Shown here: one piece after another, positions 24,501 to 35,085 of the stretch
Position numbering within the stretch: position 1 is the stretch's first letter
How the letters are laid out: each line of letters opens with the position of its first letter
Assembly: GCA_001579985.1 (NCBI GenBank)
Contig: LRSR01007393.1
Coordinates: 1 to 40,410 of the forward strand
Origin: Hypsibius dujardini
Taxonomy: Eukaryota > Tardigrada > Eutardigrada > Parachela > Hypsibiidae
Direction: 5' to 3'
DNA length: 40,410 nucleotides
Made by a program: the position numbers and the translations under genes
The notes under the pieces: generated by a model
What the model was told of the DNA's origin: nothing
What the model saw: the letters and a program-made list of their open reading frames with translations, nothing else
The model's database searches: none

Positions 24501-25441
24501 TTTTACCAATCTGTATTGATAGTAGGATATTCGGGTTGCGGCGGCATTCCGGCGAAACAATGATCCTTCACGACAAACTCGCCGTCCTCGTTTTCCGTAC
24601 CCATAATGGCGACCGTCACGCCGGTGACAATTTCGCGCATATCAATGTTCCCCACCAAAACGATCCGTTGCGTCTCCTCTTCCAACAGCAGCGTGTCGTG
24701 GTCGCCAGCGTAACGCGGCAGAATCGGCTGCGTGGCGATATCGAGATTCTCGCTGAGGTCCTTGAGGACGCTCGGCTTCAACTCCATCTCCTTGTAGGCC
24801 GTCCCGATGATGATGCAGGGCTCGTCTTTCGTCAGTTCGCTCAGCGTTCGTATGGGAATGTCACGGCCTAACCAATAAATCCAAGTAAAACAGCCGCGCA
24901 CCGACATCAATCAATCAATCGAGCAAGAGCTTTTGAGAAAGCTATTACAGGCTGCAAACTGAAATTAAAATCAACAAACGTAGCGTCGAACATGCGAAAA
25001 ATACTCATGTTCAACTACTCTTAGAAATTTGTTAGTCGTGAACAATAGTTCAAGCCGCTAATAACTAAAAAAACAAAGGTGGCATGGTGAAAAAATCAGT
25101 CATAAACCCTATGGAATCAAGCAATCGACCACTGAATAGAAGCAATACAATTTATCCGCCAATCGATGAAATATCCCGTGTCAATCAACCAATCAATCAA
25201 CACTATTGTCCAAAGACCGCCAGCACAGTACATAGCTCTGGACAAACAACATACCCCATTTCTGGAGTGCTTGTTCCCGAACGCGACCCCGCATAATTTC
25301 GAGCCGGGTGAAATAGAGCTGAGCATACTGCGGGAAGGAATTGCGGACGGCGGTGAAGACAAAGCGGTCGCTGGTATTCTGAAAGTCGGAATGCACACGG
25401 CTGAACGTCTGCGCAGTTTCGGACACCATTCTCCCGGACAA
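21560..25441 (-). CDS. POLD2: DNA polymerase delta subunit 2 (small/B subunit)
   Basis: Non-catalytic B subunit that bridges the polymerase delta catalytic subunit and the other accessory subunits at the replication fork in the nucleus. Eight exons: 25441-25255, 24867-24507, 23921-23723, 23595-23515, 22651-22494, 22376-22249, 22130-22029, 21681-21560. All joins are in phase and the product is 445 residues, against about 469 in human. The N-terminal OB-fold region is clear from the Q-Y-A-Q-L-Y-F-T-R-L motif (about 38-47) and the E-P-C-I-I-I-G-T block. The inactive phosphoesterase domain contains L-P-Q-Q-S-L-H-P-C-M-L-P (294-305), F-L-G-T-S-G-Q-N (330-337), A-P-T-A-P-D-T-L (364-371), C-Y-P-F and P-H-V-Y-F-A-G-N. 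The end is V-P-D-F-S followed by a short tail. Exon 5's acceptor (22652) is the least certain junction. The gene is head-to-head with the CCR4 gene. Confidence 0.95.
21828..21992. repeat. CTGT/CCTG array in POLD2 last intron
   Basis: Two blocks (21828-21905 and 21955-21992) in intron 21682-22028. It raises that intron to 347 bases. Confidence 0.9.
22187..22210. repeat. CAT trinucleotide run in POLD2 intron
   Basis: Caccatcaccatcatcatca-type run in the 118-base intron 22131-22248. Confidence 0.85.
24057..24425. repeat. Degenerate GACA array in POLD2 intron 2
   Basis: Long and decayed on the left (gcaagtagaga, gctcaag units) and regular on the right (24300-24402). It fills much of intron 23922-24506. 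Confidence 0.85.
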
Positions 25442-27029
25442 TAGTGAGCTCCCAACCTTTGCGCAGTGAAATCTTCTACTGGAGTTACAAATTAAAATTG
25501 AATCAACAACAAAAGAAGAGTTCGTTCACTATTTCACGAAAAGATAATCGGCAAAAGTCGACGAACAAGTTTTTCAAAGACTCGAACAAGGTTAAGCAAA
25601 GCGCGAACATGCACAAAACACACGCGAACCAGTCTGAAAAAAAAACGCGAACAAGTGGGGAAAGGTTAGAAACAAGTTTGGAAATGTTTCGAACAAGTCT
25701 AAAAAAGTTGCGAACCGATTTGAAAAATTAAACGCACAAGTTCAGTTGAATCTTGAGCTGGAAAAATATGCGACGGGAATTAGCCGGAAACGACAATAGT
25801 CCGAAAGTCGAACAATCGTTATAATAAATAGCATGCGAGGCCAGCAGCGTAGCTATGGAAAATTATTATTCAACTAAGGAACCAATCAATGTATTTCCGA
25901 ACGGGAAATTAGCAGCTTGTCGCCAATCAAGCGATCGATCACCGAATTATTAAACCATCCAGATAACAAAGAGCTGGTTTCGAAAGGGATTAAAATGCTC
26001 TGAAGCGGATCAGATGAGCTCATTTAGCGGACAGATCTGTCTCAACACTTTTTCCTCGTGCTTACACTCGGATTTAACAACCTCGGATTTTAACCTCACT
26101 CGATCTGGCTTTTTTTGCGCTGGCTTGCTTTTCCTTTCCAGCGCGCCACGACCTTCGAGCAAGTTGAAGTATTTTTTAAGGCGGCAGAGATCATTTTTTA
26201 GTCGCTTGCTGGCACATTTTTATTGCATCCCCATTAGGCTCGTCTTTTTTGCGGTGAATTCGAGGGCACTAATTGTAAGGAGCAAAGCAGATGGAAGACG
26301 AGAGACGTGGACAAAAGCCATTTTTTTCTGGCACAACTGTGAACCCATCAATTTTTGAGGACATCAGCGGATAGATTTCATTATCTGTTTTGGGGCAGCT
26401 TAAGTCACAGGATCTCAATCCGAAAGCGTAAGCCACCAGCACTGTGGAATATTATTGATTTTTGATGTTGCCACGCTATGGTGCGTTGATTGATTGGTCG
26501 ATTAGTAGTGTATTGGAAACAGTCAAGCGGAATTCATTTCATATTGGATTTCTTATGGCGTATTGATTGATTGCTTCGTCAATAGAATTGCTATCTAGCC
26601 AACGTTAACGAACTGTTTTGTATTCGTTGTTTGGAAGTTTTTTATTTGAATCTAATGTTACCATCATTGAAAGACATGAGTGAAAAACCTGAATTTTCAT
26701 TATCATTAAGCTAAATTAATTTTATTAATTGCTTTGTTGGACTTGGCTTCTTATTGAACCGGTCCATTGATTGATGAGTTCGTTGTAGTGGTTCGATTGT
26801 TAGCACTGTGCCTATGAGGTTGGTCATAGATTGCTTGATTGGTTGACCACGGCCATTGTTTGGGAAAGTAATTTGAAAAACCCAAGCAATATCGTTTTAC
26901 CGCGTTTTATTTTTAACATGCGTGTTTTAAAATTTATTTTTTCATCACTATTTTTGATATTTGTACAAGACAAAAATTTATTTTTCCGACTTTGTGCATT
27001 TGATTAAGACGAATACTCATTGTAGAAAC
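25442..27029. promoter_or_regulatory. Divergent intergenic region POLD2 / CCR4
   Basis: The start codons of POLD2 (-) and the CCR4 gene (+) face away from each other across 1,588 bases, so both promoters must lie here unless distant first exons exist. I see no convincing TATA box. The left part holds a degenerate 21-base repeat. The right part (26480-27000) is AT-rich with several short tgattgatt runs. A possible splice acceptor (cattgtag) ends at 27025, five bases before the CCR4 ATG, hinting at a non-coding first exon upstream. Confidence 0.55.
25563..25745. repeat. Degenerate 21-base tandem repeat (GAACAAGT)
   Basis: The block gaacaagt or a close variant recurs nine times at spacings of 21, 21, 21, 23, 20, 22, 21 and 22 bases. 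It is separated by A-rich spacers and usually preceded by cgc or ctc. It starts about 120 bases upstream of the POLD2 ATG. One frame on the plus strand is open through the repeat with a seven-residue period, which follows simply from 21 being a multiple of three. Confidence 0.75.
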
Positions 27030-28039
27030 ATGTACGGAATGAGTTATGAATATCATATGCCGGACCACCACCAGCATCAGCAGCACCATGACCACCACCA
27101 CCAAAATCACGTCTCCAGCACCGGGAAAGAGATTGAGGCCGAGATTCTATCCTCCTCGGGGGCCATCGGCACAGACACGTCGGCACGGTCGTTGGTGCGG
27201 ACCCAGGACTCTCGGCATAGATCTCAAGGCGGCCATAACAACTCGAATGCCCGGAGAAGCAACCAGGTCCATCCTCACCACCCGGCTCTGACCGCCGAGG
27301 AAAAGGCCAAAGCGGCGGCCACCAACGGGCAGGCAGGGTGGGACGTTCTCGAAATAACAGGCATGTTGCTTTGCTTAGTGATCGGAAAGGCATACAAGAA
27401 ACCAGCATGACAATCAGACAAACAAGCAGACAAATAAAAAATCAGAGACAGGCAGGCAGACAGGCAGACAGACGTACAGACAGACAGCACAGGCAGGCAG
27501 GCAGGCAGGCAGGCAGATAGCTAGATAGATAGATAGGCAGACACAGACGAATGAGCAGACGGACAGAAACTAAGATCTAGCAGATACCATAGCCAGGTTC
27601 GTTACCTTGTCCTTGGTTCGCTGTCTCTTTAGGAGGAGTGAGGAACATGAGCCGATCTCTCTTCGCAATGAACCACTTGGGAGCGTTATACATGGCCAAT
27701 AACCAGATCTCGCGCATTCCCGCCGGCATTGCCAGTCTGAAGAACTTAACCATCCTCGATCTGTCCAGTAACAGACTGCGAGTTCTCCCTCCCGAAGTCG
27801 GTGTTCTCATGCAGCTGCGGCATCTCTATCTCCAACAGAATCTCCTTCGCACATTGCCGTTCGAATTGGGACGGCTGTATAAGCTCTCGACGCTTGGTGA
27901 GGGCGGGGTGCTTGTTTGTTTTCCTCTTTACTTGTATGCTTGCCTGTCTATCTGTCTGTTTGAATGTCTGTCCGTTTGCCTTTCTGCTTGCCTCTCTGTT
28001 TGCCTCTGTTTGCTTGTCTGCCTGTCTGCCTGTCTGCCT

Positions 28040-28073
<34 letters not shown>

Positions 28074-28997
28074 CTGTCTATCTGTCTATACTTTTTAATC
28101 ACACGCGTTATTGTTGCTTTAGCTCTCGACGGTAATCCATTAATCCAAGAAATCTTCGAAGTATACCAGGACTACGGATTGGACAAGTTCCTAGGGTTCC
28201 TTTTGGAGCAACTGGTGATTGACTCGCCCCCGCCGCCCACACGGAACCCGATGCCCGTTCATCAGCCCCTGTCACTGGCGCACAACGCAAAAATCAACAT
28301 CTCGGTGATGTGTTACAACGTGCTCTGTGGCCAGTACTGCAGCCGGGCTCAGGTATTTCATTAATCCTTAGTTGCTACCTTCATCCGTTTTGGCATGACG
28401 TCGTCATTGTTTTGTGTTCCGGCTCGATTAGTACGGTTACTGTCCACAATGGGCGTTGGAATGGGATTACCGGCGCAAGGGCATCATGAACGAGATCCGG
28501 CGCATCGCTGCTGACATCATCTGCCTGCAGGAGGTGGAAACGGAGCAGTACTACTCCTTTTTCTTGCCTGAATTTCAAACGGAAGACTTTGAGGGCGCCT
28601 TCCTGCCGAAATCACGGGCCAAGACGATGCACGGCCCGGAGCGGATTCATGTGGATGGATGTGCCATCTTTTACAACTCACGCAAGTACGAGTTGGTGGA
28701 GGAGTATTCGGTAGAGTTTTGCCACTTGGCCATGTCGTACGCCCACAGCGATGGATGTACGACCGAAGGTGAGGGGAAAGCTTAAAATGTGAAGATGGAC
28801 AGACAGACGTAGAGCAAATAGACGTACAGACTGACAAATTGACAGATAAACAGGCAGATAAACAGAGACAGACAGAGAAGCAGTTATGCAACAGTAACAA
28901 GATAGACAAACAGATAGGCATGCCCGACAGACCAGACATACAGACAGACAGATAGACAGATAGACAGACATACAGACAGGCAGGTAGGCAGGCAGGC

Positions 28998-29032
<35 letters not shown>

Positions 29033-30492
29033 TTCAAGCAGATTGTGAATAAATTTTACGTTAAAACCCTATACAGCTTCGGAAAATATGTTAAATCGAG
29101 TGATGCCGAAAGACAACGTCGGCATGGTTGCCCTACTGCGTGTCAAGGAGTCCGCGTTACCGACCGACGAGCATGGCCCCCGCTTTCCGCAGCAACCATT
29201 CGTGTTGGTGGTCAACGCGCACGTTCACTGGGACCCTGAATACTGCGACGTTAAGCTGATCCAGTGCATTGTGAGTGTGTTTAGGCTATGTGTGCCGGTA
29301 GTGTCGAGCCGAGGGACACTTTGAAAGTAGCTGGTCGTTGATCGCACTCCGCTTTTTCCCCCACAGATGCTCTGCTCCCGACTGCGGCAGATTGCAGAAG
29401 ATGTGTCCATGCGGTTCTACCACCTCTCCTCACCGGATGCGCAAAAGGTCCCCATCATTTTCACTGGTGATATGAACTCGCTGCCCGATTCGGGCGTGTT
29501 GGAGTTCTTCATGAAGGGACAGATTGGCTATCTGCATAAGGACTACAAGTATGTATCGACTTATTTCATTTTTTGCAGAGCAATAATCGGTCAGACATCT
29601 AACTGTATCTTGCGTGAATAGGGGAATTCGCTACAAGCCCTGCATCGACCGGTACAGCGCGGCCGGGAAGGAAAAGGACTACATCATCAGCGGTCTGCAG
29701 TTAGCTAATGCTTATCAAAACATTCAGCTGAACTACACCAATTACACTCTGGATTTCAAGGGCGTCATTGGTACGCGCCTGCATGCATGACATGCATGTA
29801 CTGCATTCATGTGTATTGGCAGTTATAGAAATGTTATTGATTTAAATTGGCATCTCTATTTTTAGATTACATCATGTACTCCAAAAACCATCTCAACTGC
29901 ACGCACGTATTGCGCCCACTCTGTAAAGACTGGATGGAGTCGAACCAGCTGTACGATTTAGGATTTAACTGTCTGTTGCAGCCCTGTTGATAATTATGTT
30001 TTTTAAATGGCTCAAAACGGGTTTTCATTTCGAATAGAGTATAATTCTAGTTTATTTAAACTAAAAAGAATAGAAATCGATATTTGGAAAATATGTTTAT
30101 TTAAATTAATAATTTCCTTTAAATATTCGGATATTTTATTTAGAATGTGGCTTTTGTTTTAAATAAAATATTGTTTGTTTAAATATATTTGCCGGTGGAT
30201 TTTAATTTATTTAATATTTTATTTCAACAAAACTAGCTGATGAAGTATGGAAAAAGTTCAGTAACCATGCTTTCTCTTTTCTTTTGCGCTGATTAGTGTT
30301 GGCTTTCCGCATCCGCATATACCGTCCGACCACATCCCGATCTACGCCGAATTTGAGCTGTTTGCGCATTCCATCCTAGACGTTGAGCGCCAACCGGCGT
30401 CGGAATACGCCTCAGAGGAGACCTGGTCGGCCGAAAAATCGGGCGGATCGCTTGGCTCGCGAAACGATTCGACGTGGAATTCCGGCATCTGA
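27030..30492 (+). CDS. CNOT6: CCR4-NOT deadenylase catalytic subunit (CNOT6/6L, twin)
   Basis: Mg-dependent exonuclease that removes mRNA poly(A) tails, acting in the cytoplasmic CCR4-NOT complex. Exons: 27030-27360, 27633-27896, 28123-28352, 28432-28768, 29077-29270, 29367-29548, 29622-29770, 29866-29950, 30297-30492. All are in phase, giving 655 residues against about 555 in human. Residues 113-200 are leucine-rich repeats that bind the NOT1/CAF1 side. The endonuclease/exonuclease/phosphatase domain follows, with catalytic residues kept: Glu309 (L-Q-E-V-E-T-E-Q-Y-Y), N-A-H-V-H-W-D-P-E-Y ending at 443, Asp487/Asn489 (D-M-N-S-L-P-D-S-G), Asp563 and D602-H603 (I-P-S-D-H). Intron 1 has a GC donor (acag|gcatgt). 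The N-terminus is extended by a His/Gln-rich segment of about 90 residues, and there is a 40-residue C-tail. The ATG at 27030 (AAACATG) was chosen over an in-frame ATG at 26961 because of the possible acceptor between them. Confidence 0.93.
27411..27546. repeat. GACA/GGCA array in CCR4 intron 1
   Basis: Includes a pure ggca run at about 27491-27515 followed by a gata run at about 27519-27535, so three tetramers adjoin. Confidence 0.9.
27941..28088. repeat. CTGT array in CCR4 intron 2
   Basis: In the opposite orientation to the array in intron 1 of the same gene. Core at about 28038-28086. Confidence 0.95.
28797..29034. repeat. GACA array in CCR4 intron 4
   Basis: Degenerate left half and a pure agac core at about 28999-29032, within the 308-base intron 28769-29076. 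Confidence 0.95.
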
Positions 30493-31160
30493 GGCCGGGG
30501 GATAATTTCTGTAGAGCTTGCTTTGACTGTGTCTTCGACTCTCAGGGATGAGGGGTCGGAAGTTTTTCGACTTTTCAATGTTCCGCACCCGCGAGCAACA
30601 CAGGACTGCGGGCCACTCATTTTTGCAGTAGGGATCTTGTCGCATGTCTCTCTTGCGGAGATCCTTCTCAACTGTGTAGTATTATTTATTCTACCTGCGT
30701 ACCTTTTTGTCTTGTTACCACCTACCGTTATTATGCTTATATTATTATTTGGTTCTCTACGTCCGAACTATTGTTTTGCTGTCGCATGACGTGTCCTTAT
30801 TATCTCAACACCAACCATGGAGGAGGATCGTTTTGGATCGCTTCTTTTTTGTTCGTTTATACCGTTTGATTTCTAAGCTTCTTCGCGGTTGGTTGGTAAT
30901 CTCGGGTTTTTTTGACGACATGACTTGTGATGACACTTGATCTGGAACTTCAACTAAAACTTCGCATTACAGCTAGTGTGAAATTTCAGTTATTTTGGGA
31001 CACATTCTCAAACGAATCCTCGAAGGGCTTTTCATTTCAAAAAATGTACTTTATTCAGAAATGCACCGTATCACCGGCTTGCGCAAAATCATCTAAACCC
31101 GCCATCGTAGGATTTGTGTAAATCGACTTGGACAAGAAAAAATGTTCGACTATAAAACAT
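30493..31160. other. Convergent 3' flank CCR4 / ABCB7
   Basis: 668 bases between two stop codons that face each other. It should hold both 3' UTRs. On the minus strand an AATAAA signal lies at 31055-31050, about 105 bases past the ABCB7 stop. I found no canonical AATAAA for the CCR4 gene on the plus strand. Confidence 0.6.
31050..31055 (-). terminator. Poly(A) signal AATAAA for ABCB7
   Basis: Perfect hexamer on the minus strand, at a typical distance after the ABCB7 stop codon at 31161. Confidence 0.5.
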
Positions 31161-31525
31161 CTATGACGACGGTTTCGATGTGGGGTCGTTAGCCAACGAG
31201 ACATCCGGCGGCATGCTATGCTGCTCATGCCAGAGCTGTGTGTACAGACTGCTTGGTCGCCGTAACAGGGAATGATGTGTGCCTCTCTCGACCACTCGTC
31301 CGTGCTCCAGCACGAGGATTTCATCCGCATCTATCACGGTCGAGAGCCGATGGGCGATGCAAATAGATGTCCTGTTTTCCGTCGCTCTAGCCAGAGCTTT
31401 CATAATTTTCTGTGACGAGAAAAAACAATTTGCCGAATGAAATCACTTGTATGACTGTCCATCGCGGTCTGTACGTCTGCTTGTTCGTTTGTCGATCTGT
31501 CTGCCTACCTGCCTACCTGCCTACC

Positions 31526-31578
<53 letters not shown>

Positions 31579-33118
31579 GCCTGTTTGTCTACCTGTCTGT
31601 CTGCCTCTGTTTGTTTGTTCTTGAGATCTGCCCATCTTTCTTTCTAATCACCTGCATGTCCCTGTCAGACCGTCTGCGACGAATGACGTACCTGCTCTGT
31701 TATCGTGTCAAGCGATGAGGTCGCTTCATCGAAGCATAGAATCAGCGGATTCTTCATAATCGCACGGGCAATGGCAACTCGCTGTTTCTCCCCACCGGAC
31801 AGTTTCAAACCGCGCTCTCCGACCTCCGTGTCGTATTGCTGCGGCCACCGCTCAATGGACTGATGCAGCTCAGCCATCCTGGCAGCGTCATACACCTCCT
31901 CCGGTTGGGCCGACAGGCGCCCGTACAGAATGTTATAATAAATAGAGCTGTGGAACAATACCGAGTCCTGTGGTACCACACCTGTAAAGTATGACGATGA
32001 AAAACTATTGAGACAACGCCAAACTGCAACCATCTGCTCAAAGACAACCGTACCAATAGCCTCGCGGAGACTTCTCAATGTGACCTCGGTTACATCCTGC
32101 CCGCCGACCAAGATCCTTCCATCCATGGGATCGAAAAACCGATAGAGAAGTCGAATGATCGTCGACTTTCCCGATCCACTCCCCCCGACAATAGCAACTT
32201 TCTTGCCGGCTGGTACGTGAAATGAAAGCCCATTCAGAATAGGGTATCCCGCGACGTATTCAAATTTGACATCCTCAAACGTAACGGTCGATGTTGATGG
32301 AGTTATCATGAGCTTGACAGCGTCTGGTTTATCCTAAAACGGAACCGAAAAAATATCCAAACCTATTAATCCCGTGCAAATTCAAAAGAAATGCCACAAA
32401 AATGAAAAGTGCAACTTACGGCAATGCCGGCATTAACGTTCATAAGGTCGAACATGGTCTGCATGTCGATGAGCGACTGCCGAATCTCCCGATATACTGT
32501 CCCCAGAAAATTGAGCGGTAGGGAGAGTTGCATGAGCAGTCCGTTGACCATCACCAGATCACCCACGGTCAAAGTCCCTAAGACATGGAAACGAGAATAA
32601 GAATAATGGGACAGGAGCGATCTTCCCTCTCGTTTCCATAAAGCTCACCGTGAAGAATGCCTTGACTGGCCATAATCATGACGGCCGACAACGCAGAGCT
32701 GAATATCAGATTCTGTCCGAAATTCAGACTGGCCAAACTGGTAGTCGTCTGCAGGGAGGACTTTTCAAACTTGATGAGGACCTCGTTGTAACGGTCCGCT
32801 TCGTGCTTCTCGTTGTTAAAGTACTTGACCGTTTCGTAGTTGATAAGACTGTCGATGGCTTTGGAACCGGCTTCATTGTCTGCTTTGTTCATCTCTACGC
32901 GAAATTTAGTCCTCCACTGCGTCAGTAGGAGAGTGAATGTCGAGTAGGTTCCGATGCAAGCCAAGGTGACCGCGGCGTATGGTAGACCGAATTGATAGTA
33001 CTGAACACGAAAATGAAAAGACCAGTGAAATGTACATAAATGATTCTTCCAAACAGCTTGTTCATGTGGTCGAACAATTTTATTTACTTCTGTTTCATAC
33101 AAACTGTCTGTCTGTCTA

Positions 33119-33189
<71 letters not shown>

Positions 33190-34430
33190 CTGTGTCTGTG
33201 TGTCTGTGAGTCTGTGAGTCTGTGTGTCTGCTTGTCTGTTTGCCTGTGGTCGCCGACTGTATTTACGACCGTCTGCCATTCAATCTGAAGCTCAATACGC
33301 ACCATCACACCAGCGACAAGTCCCACTTCCAAAATCGTCGGAAACACATTGAACACCAACGCGCTCAACACAAAATTGATGCCTCGCGTGCCGCGGTCAA
33401 TGGCCTTCGACAGGCCGCCAGTCTGCCGACCCAGATGGAACCGCATATCCAGGGAATGTAGATGCTGGAACGTACTGACAGCAATCTTCCTGATCGAGGA
33501 TTGCGCCACCTTGGCGAACACAGCGTTCCGCATCTCGCTGAAAAGCGCCGCGGTACAACGAGCTGCACCGTAGCCCAGGAAGAGGACGGTCGCGTAAGTG
33601 GCGACGTTCTGGCCAGGATTGGCGGACGTCACGGTCAGCAAGTCTCCGGTGTGTTCGTTGAGGTAGTCCACACCGTATTTGAAAATGAAGGGCACGTAGA
33701 TGTTGACCAACTGGAAGGACAGCAAAGAGGCGAAAACTGAAGCCAATCAATCGCAACGATAAGACATGGGTTTCAATCAACCAATCAAGTAGTCGGTCAC
33801 TAAGTCCAATGCCGGAAAAGAACAAGCCCGACGGCCTGAGCTTTATTCCAAATTAAACGCAAGCACAATTGGTTTTCACCTTTGATCCAAGCAGCAAAAC
33901 CATGGCAAACGCCACGCGAGCCTTCATGGCATTGCTGTCGGCCGGCCACGCATACGACATCATCTTCTTCACAATGTCCCATCCAGTGGTTTTCTTGGAA
34001 ATTTTAATATCCAAGTCCGATTCGGGTGGAGGGGCGTGCCCACCATGTTGCAGTTTCTTAGCCGTCAATTTCGCTCCGAGCAGGGAAGTTGTCGAAAAGG
34101 CACGTAGATAATAAAGTTCTGGGGAGGAAGGGGAAGTTTTTGTCGCCGTCGAGGACGTTCTAGGTGAGGGCGACGTGTGATCATGCTTTAACACCTAAAA
34201 GACACACAAAAATATTATTGCAAATGAATTTGCAATTTGATTTCCGATTCGAAAAGTAACATCACCGTGGAAGAAGTTCGCAACCAGATGTGGGGAAGGG
34301 AACTTCCCCGCGAACTGAAGTTTCCGGCTGGTGAAAAACTCCCTTTCTGGACATGCGAAGAACAGGGATTCCAGCGTGAAAACAGAATTCCCAGAGATTT
34401 CGGACGCACTGATAGGAGGAGTAGCCGCAT
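31161..34430 (-). CDS. ABCB7: Mitochondrial ABC half-transporter ABCB7/ATM1
   Basis: Inner-membrane exporter that supplies a sulfur/glutathione compound for cytosolic iron-sulfur protein assembly. Exons: 34430-34266, 34194-33880, 33710-33303, 33000-32649, 32577-32420, 32333-32054, 31981-31692, 31409-31161. All are in phase, giving 738 residues against about 752 in human. The N-terminus [13 protein letters not shown] is Arg/Leu-rich with no acid, fitting a mitochondrial presequence. The first exon is inferred from this and from phase, and is the least certain part. The transmembrane domain spans about 135-440, with the family block [11 protein letters not shown]. The nucleotide-binding domain has Walker [10 protein letters not shown] (516-524), signature L-S-G-G-E (620-624), Walker B Asp644/Glu645 and H-loop A-H-R-L-S-T. 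Four introns are only 71-86 bases. The gene is head-to-head with the MTA gene. Confidence 0.94.
31478..31612. repeat. CTGT array in ABCB7 last intron
   Basis: Flank of cctacctg octamers (31501-31527) leading into pure ctgt units at about 31527-31578, in the 282-base intron 31410-31691. Confidence 0.95.
33101..33245. repeat. CTGT array in ABCB7 intron 3
   Basis: Ctgt core followed by 10-base gtctgtgagt and gtctgtgtgt units, in the 302-base intron 33001-33302. Confidence 0.95.
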
Positions 34431-35085
34431 TTTGTACCATGGGGGGGGGGATTGGGAGAGCTCCAGAAAACTCAATCGCAATTCGCAATCAGCTGTTTCC
34501 TCCAAGTACCGAGAAAAGTTGCTGAAAATTCGCACAATCCCACGCACAAATCAATAGTACAGTAAGCATCTATCAGCAATTATTTCAAAACAAAAAGGAA
34601 TATCAAATCCGGAGATAAATTCAGAAAAACAGTAAGCAAATCTGATTTGGCTCGTATTGTGCATTGTTGTGGTTTCCGTTGATTAGTTCAAATACACCAA
34701 TCAATCGCTTGCGGTTAGAGAAAAGCGGCCAGCAACGAGTTTGCTCTTCAATCAATCAATGCTTGGAATAACAGAGCCTAACAAATATGCTGCGCTCAGG
34801 GGGTGGGTAATAAGTCCCGCCTTTTGCCCCCCTCCCCCACTAAAATGTCGAGGGAGCCACGCCACAAGCCATTTTATTTTTTTCGAACTATCTCTTCCCG
34901 GCCGATTCGATCTCATTTCGTCCTCCGTTTTAATCCTTATTGATATTTGGAATTTCAGCAATCAAAATTGTCGGAGAGGTAAGTTACCGGTCTGATTGCA
35001 TTTTTTATTTTTACATTTTACATTTTTTAGTTGGTTGACCTTGTGTGTGTTTATTTTTTCCTTGTAGGGTAAGTAGCGTTTCAAA
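34431..35085. promoter_or_regulatory. Divergent promoter region ABCB7 / MTA with 5' UTR intron
   Basis: 655 bases separate the two start codons. On the MTA side an untranslated intron is supported: donor gagag|gtaagt at 34979 and acceptor ccttgtag ending at 35067, 89 bases long and just before the ATG. A run of nine or so G at 34441 sits just upstream of the ABCB7 ATG. A Pro-rich cccccctccccc-type tract lies near 34829-34838. No TATA box is obvious. Confidence 0.6.

Noticed and set aside
25444-25731. Heptad-like coiled-coil protein in the 21-base repeat region
   Set aside because: The seven-residue rhythm follows from a 21-base DNA period. Unit lengths of 20, 22 and 23 bases break the protein register, and it lies in a promoter region.
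29951-30000. Early stop in the CCR4 gene (frame continuing past 29950 ends at about 29989)
   Set aside because: A donor at 29951 joined to the acceptor ending at 30296 restores the family text (N-Q-L-V-G-F-P-H-P-H-I-P-S-D-H) at exactly the expected length, so the read-through stop lies in an intron.
34215-34547. An alternative ABCB7 N-terminus beginning M-R-G-I-V-R-I-F-S-N-F
   Set aside because: It looks like a mitochondrial presequence, but its first codon is GTG with an in-frame stop just upstream. The ATG at 34430 in the same frame gives an equally good presequence and a phase-0 join.
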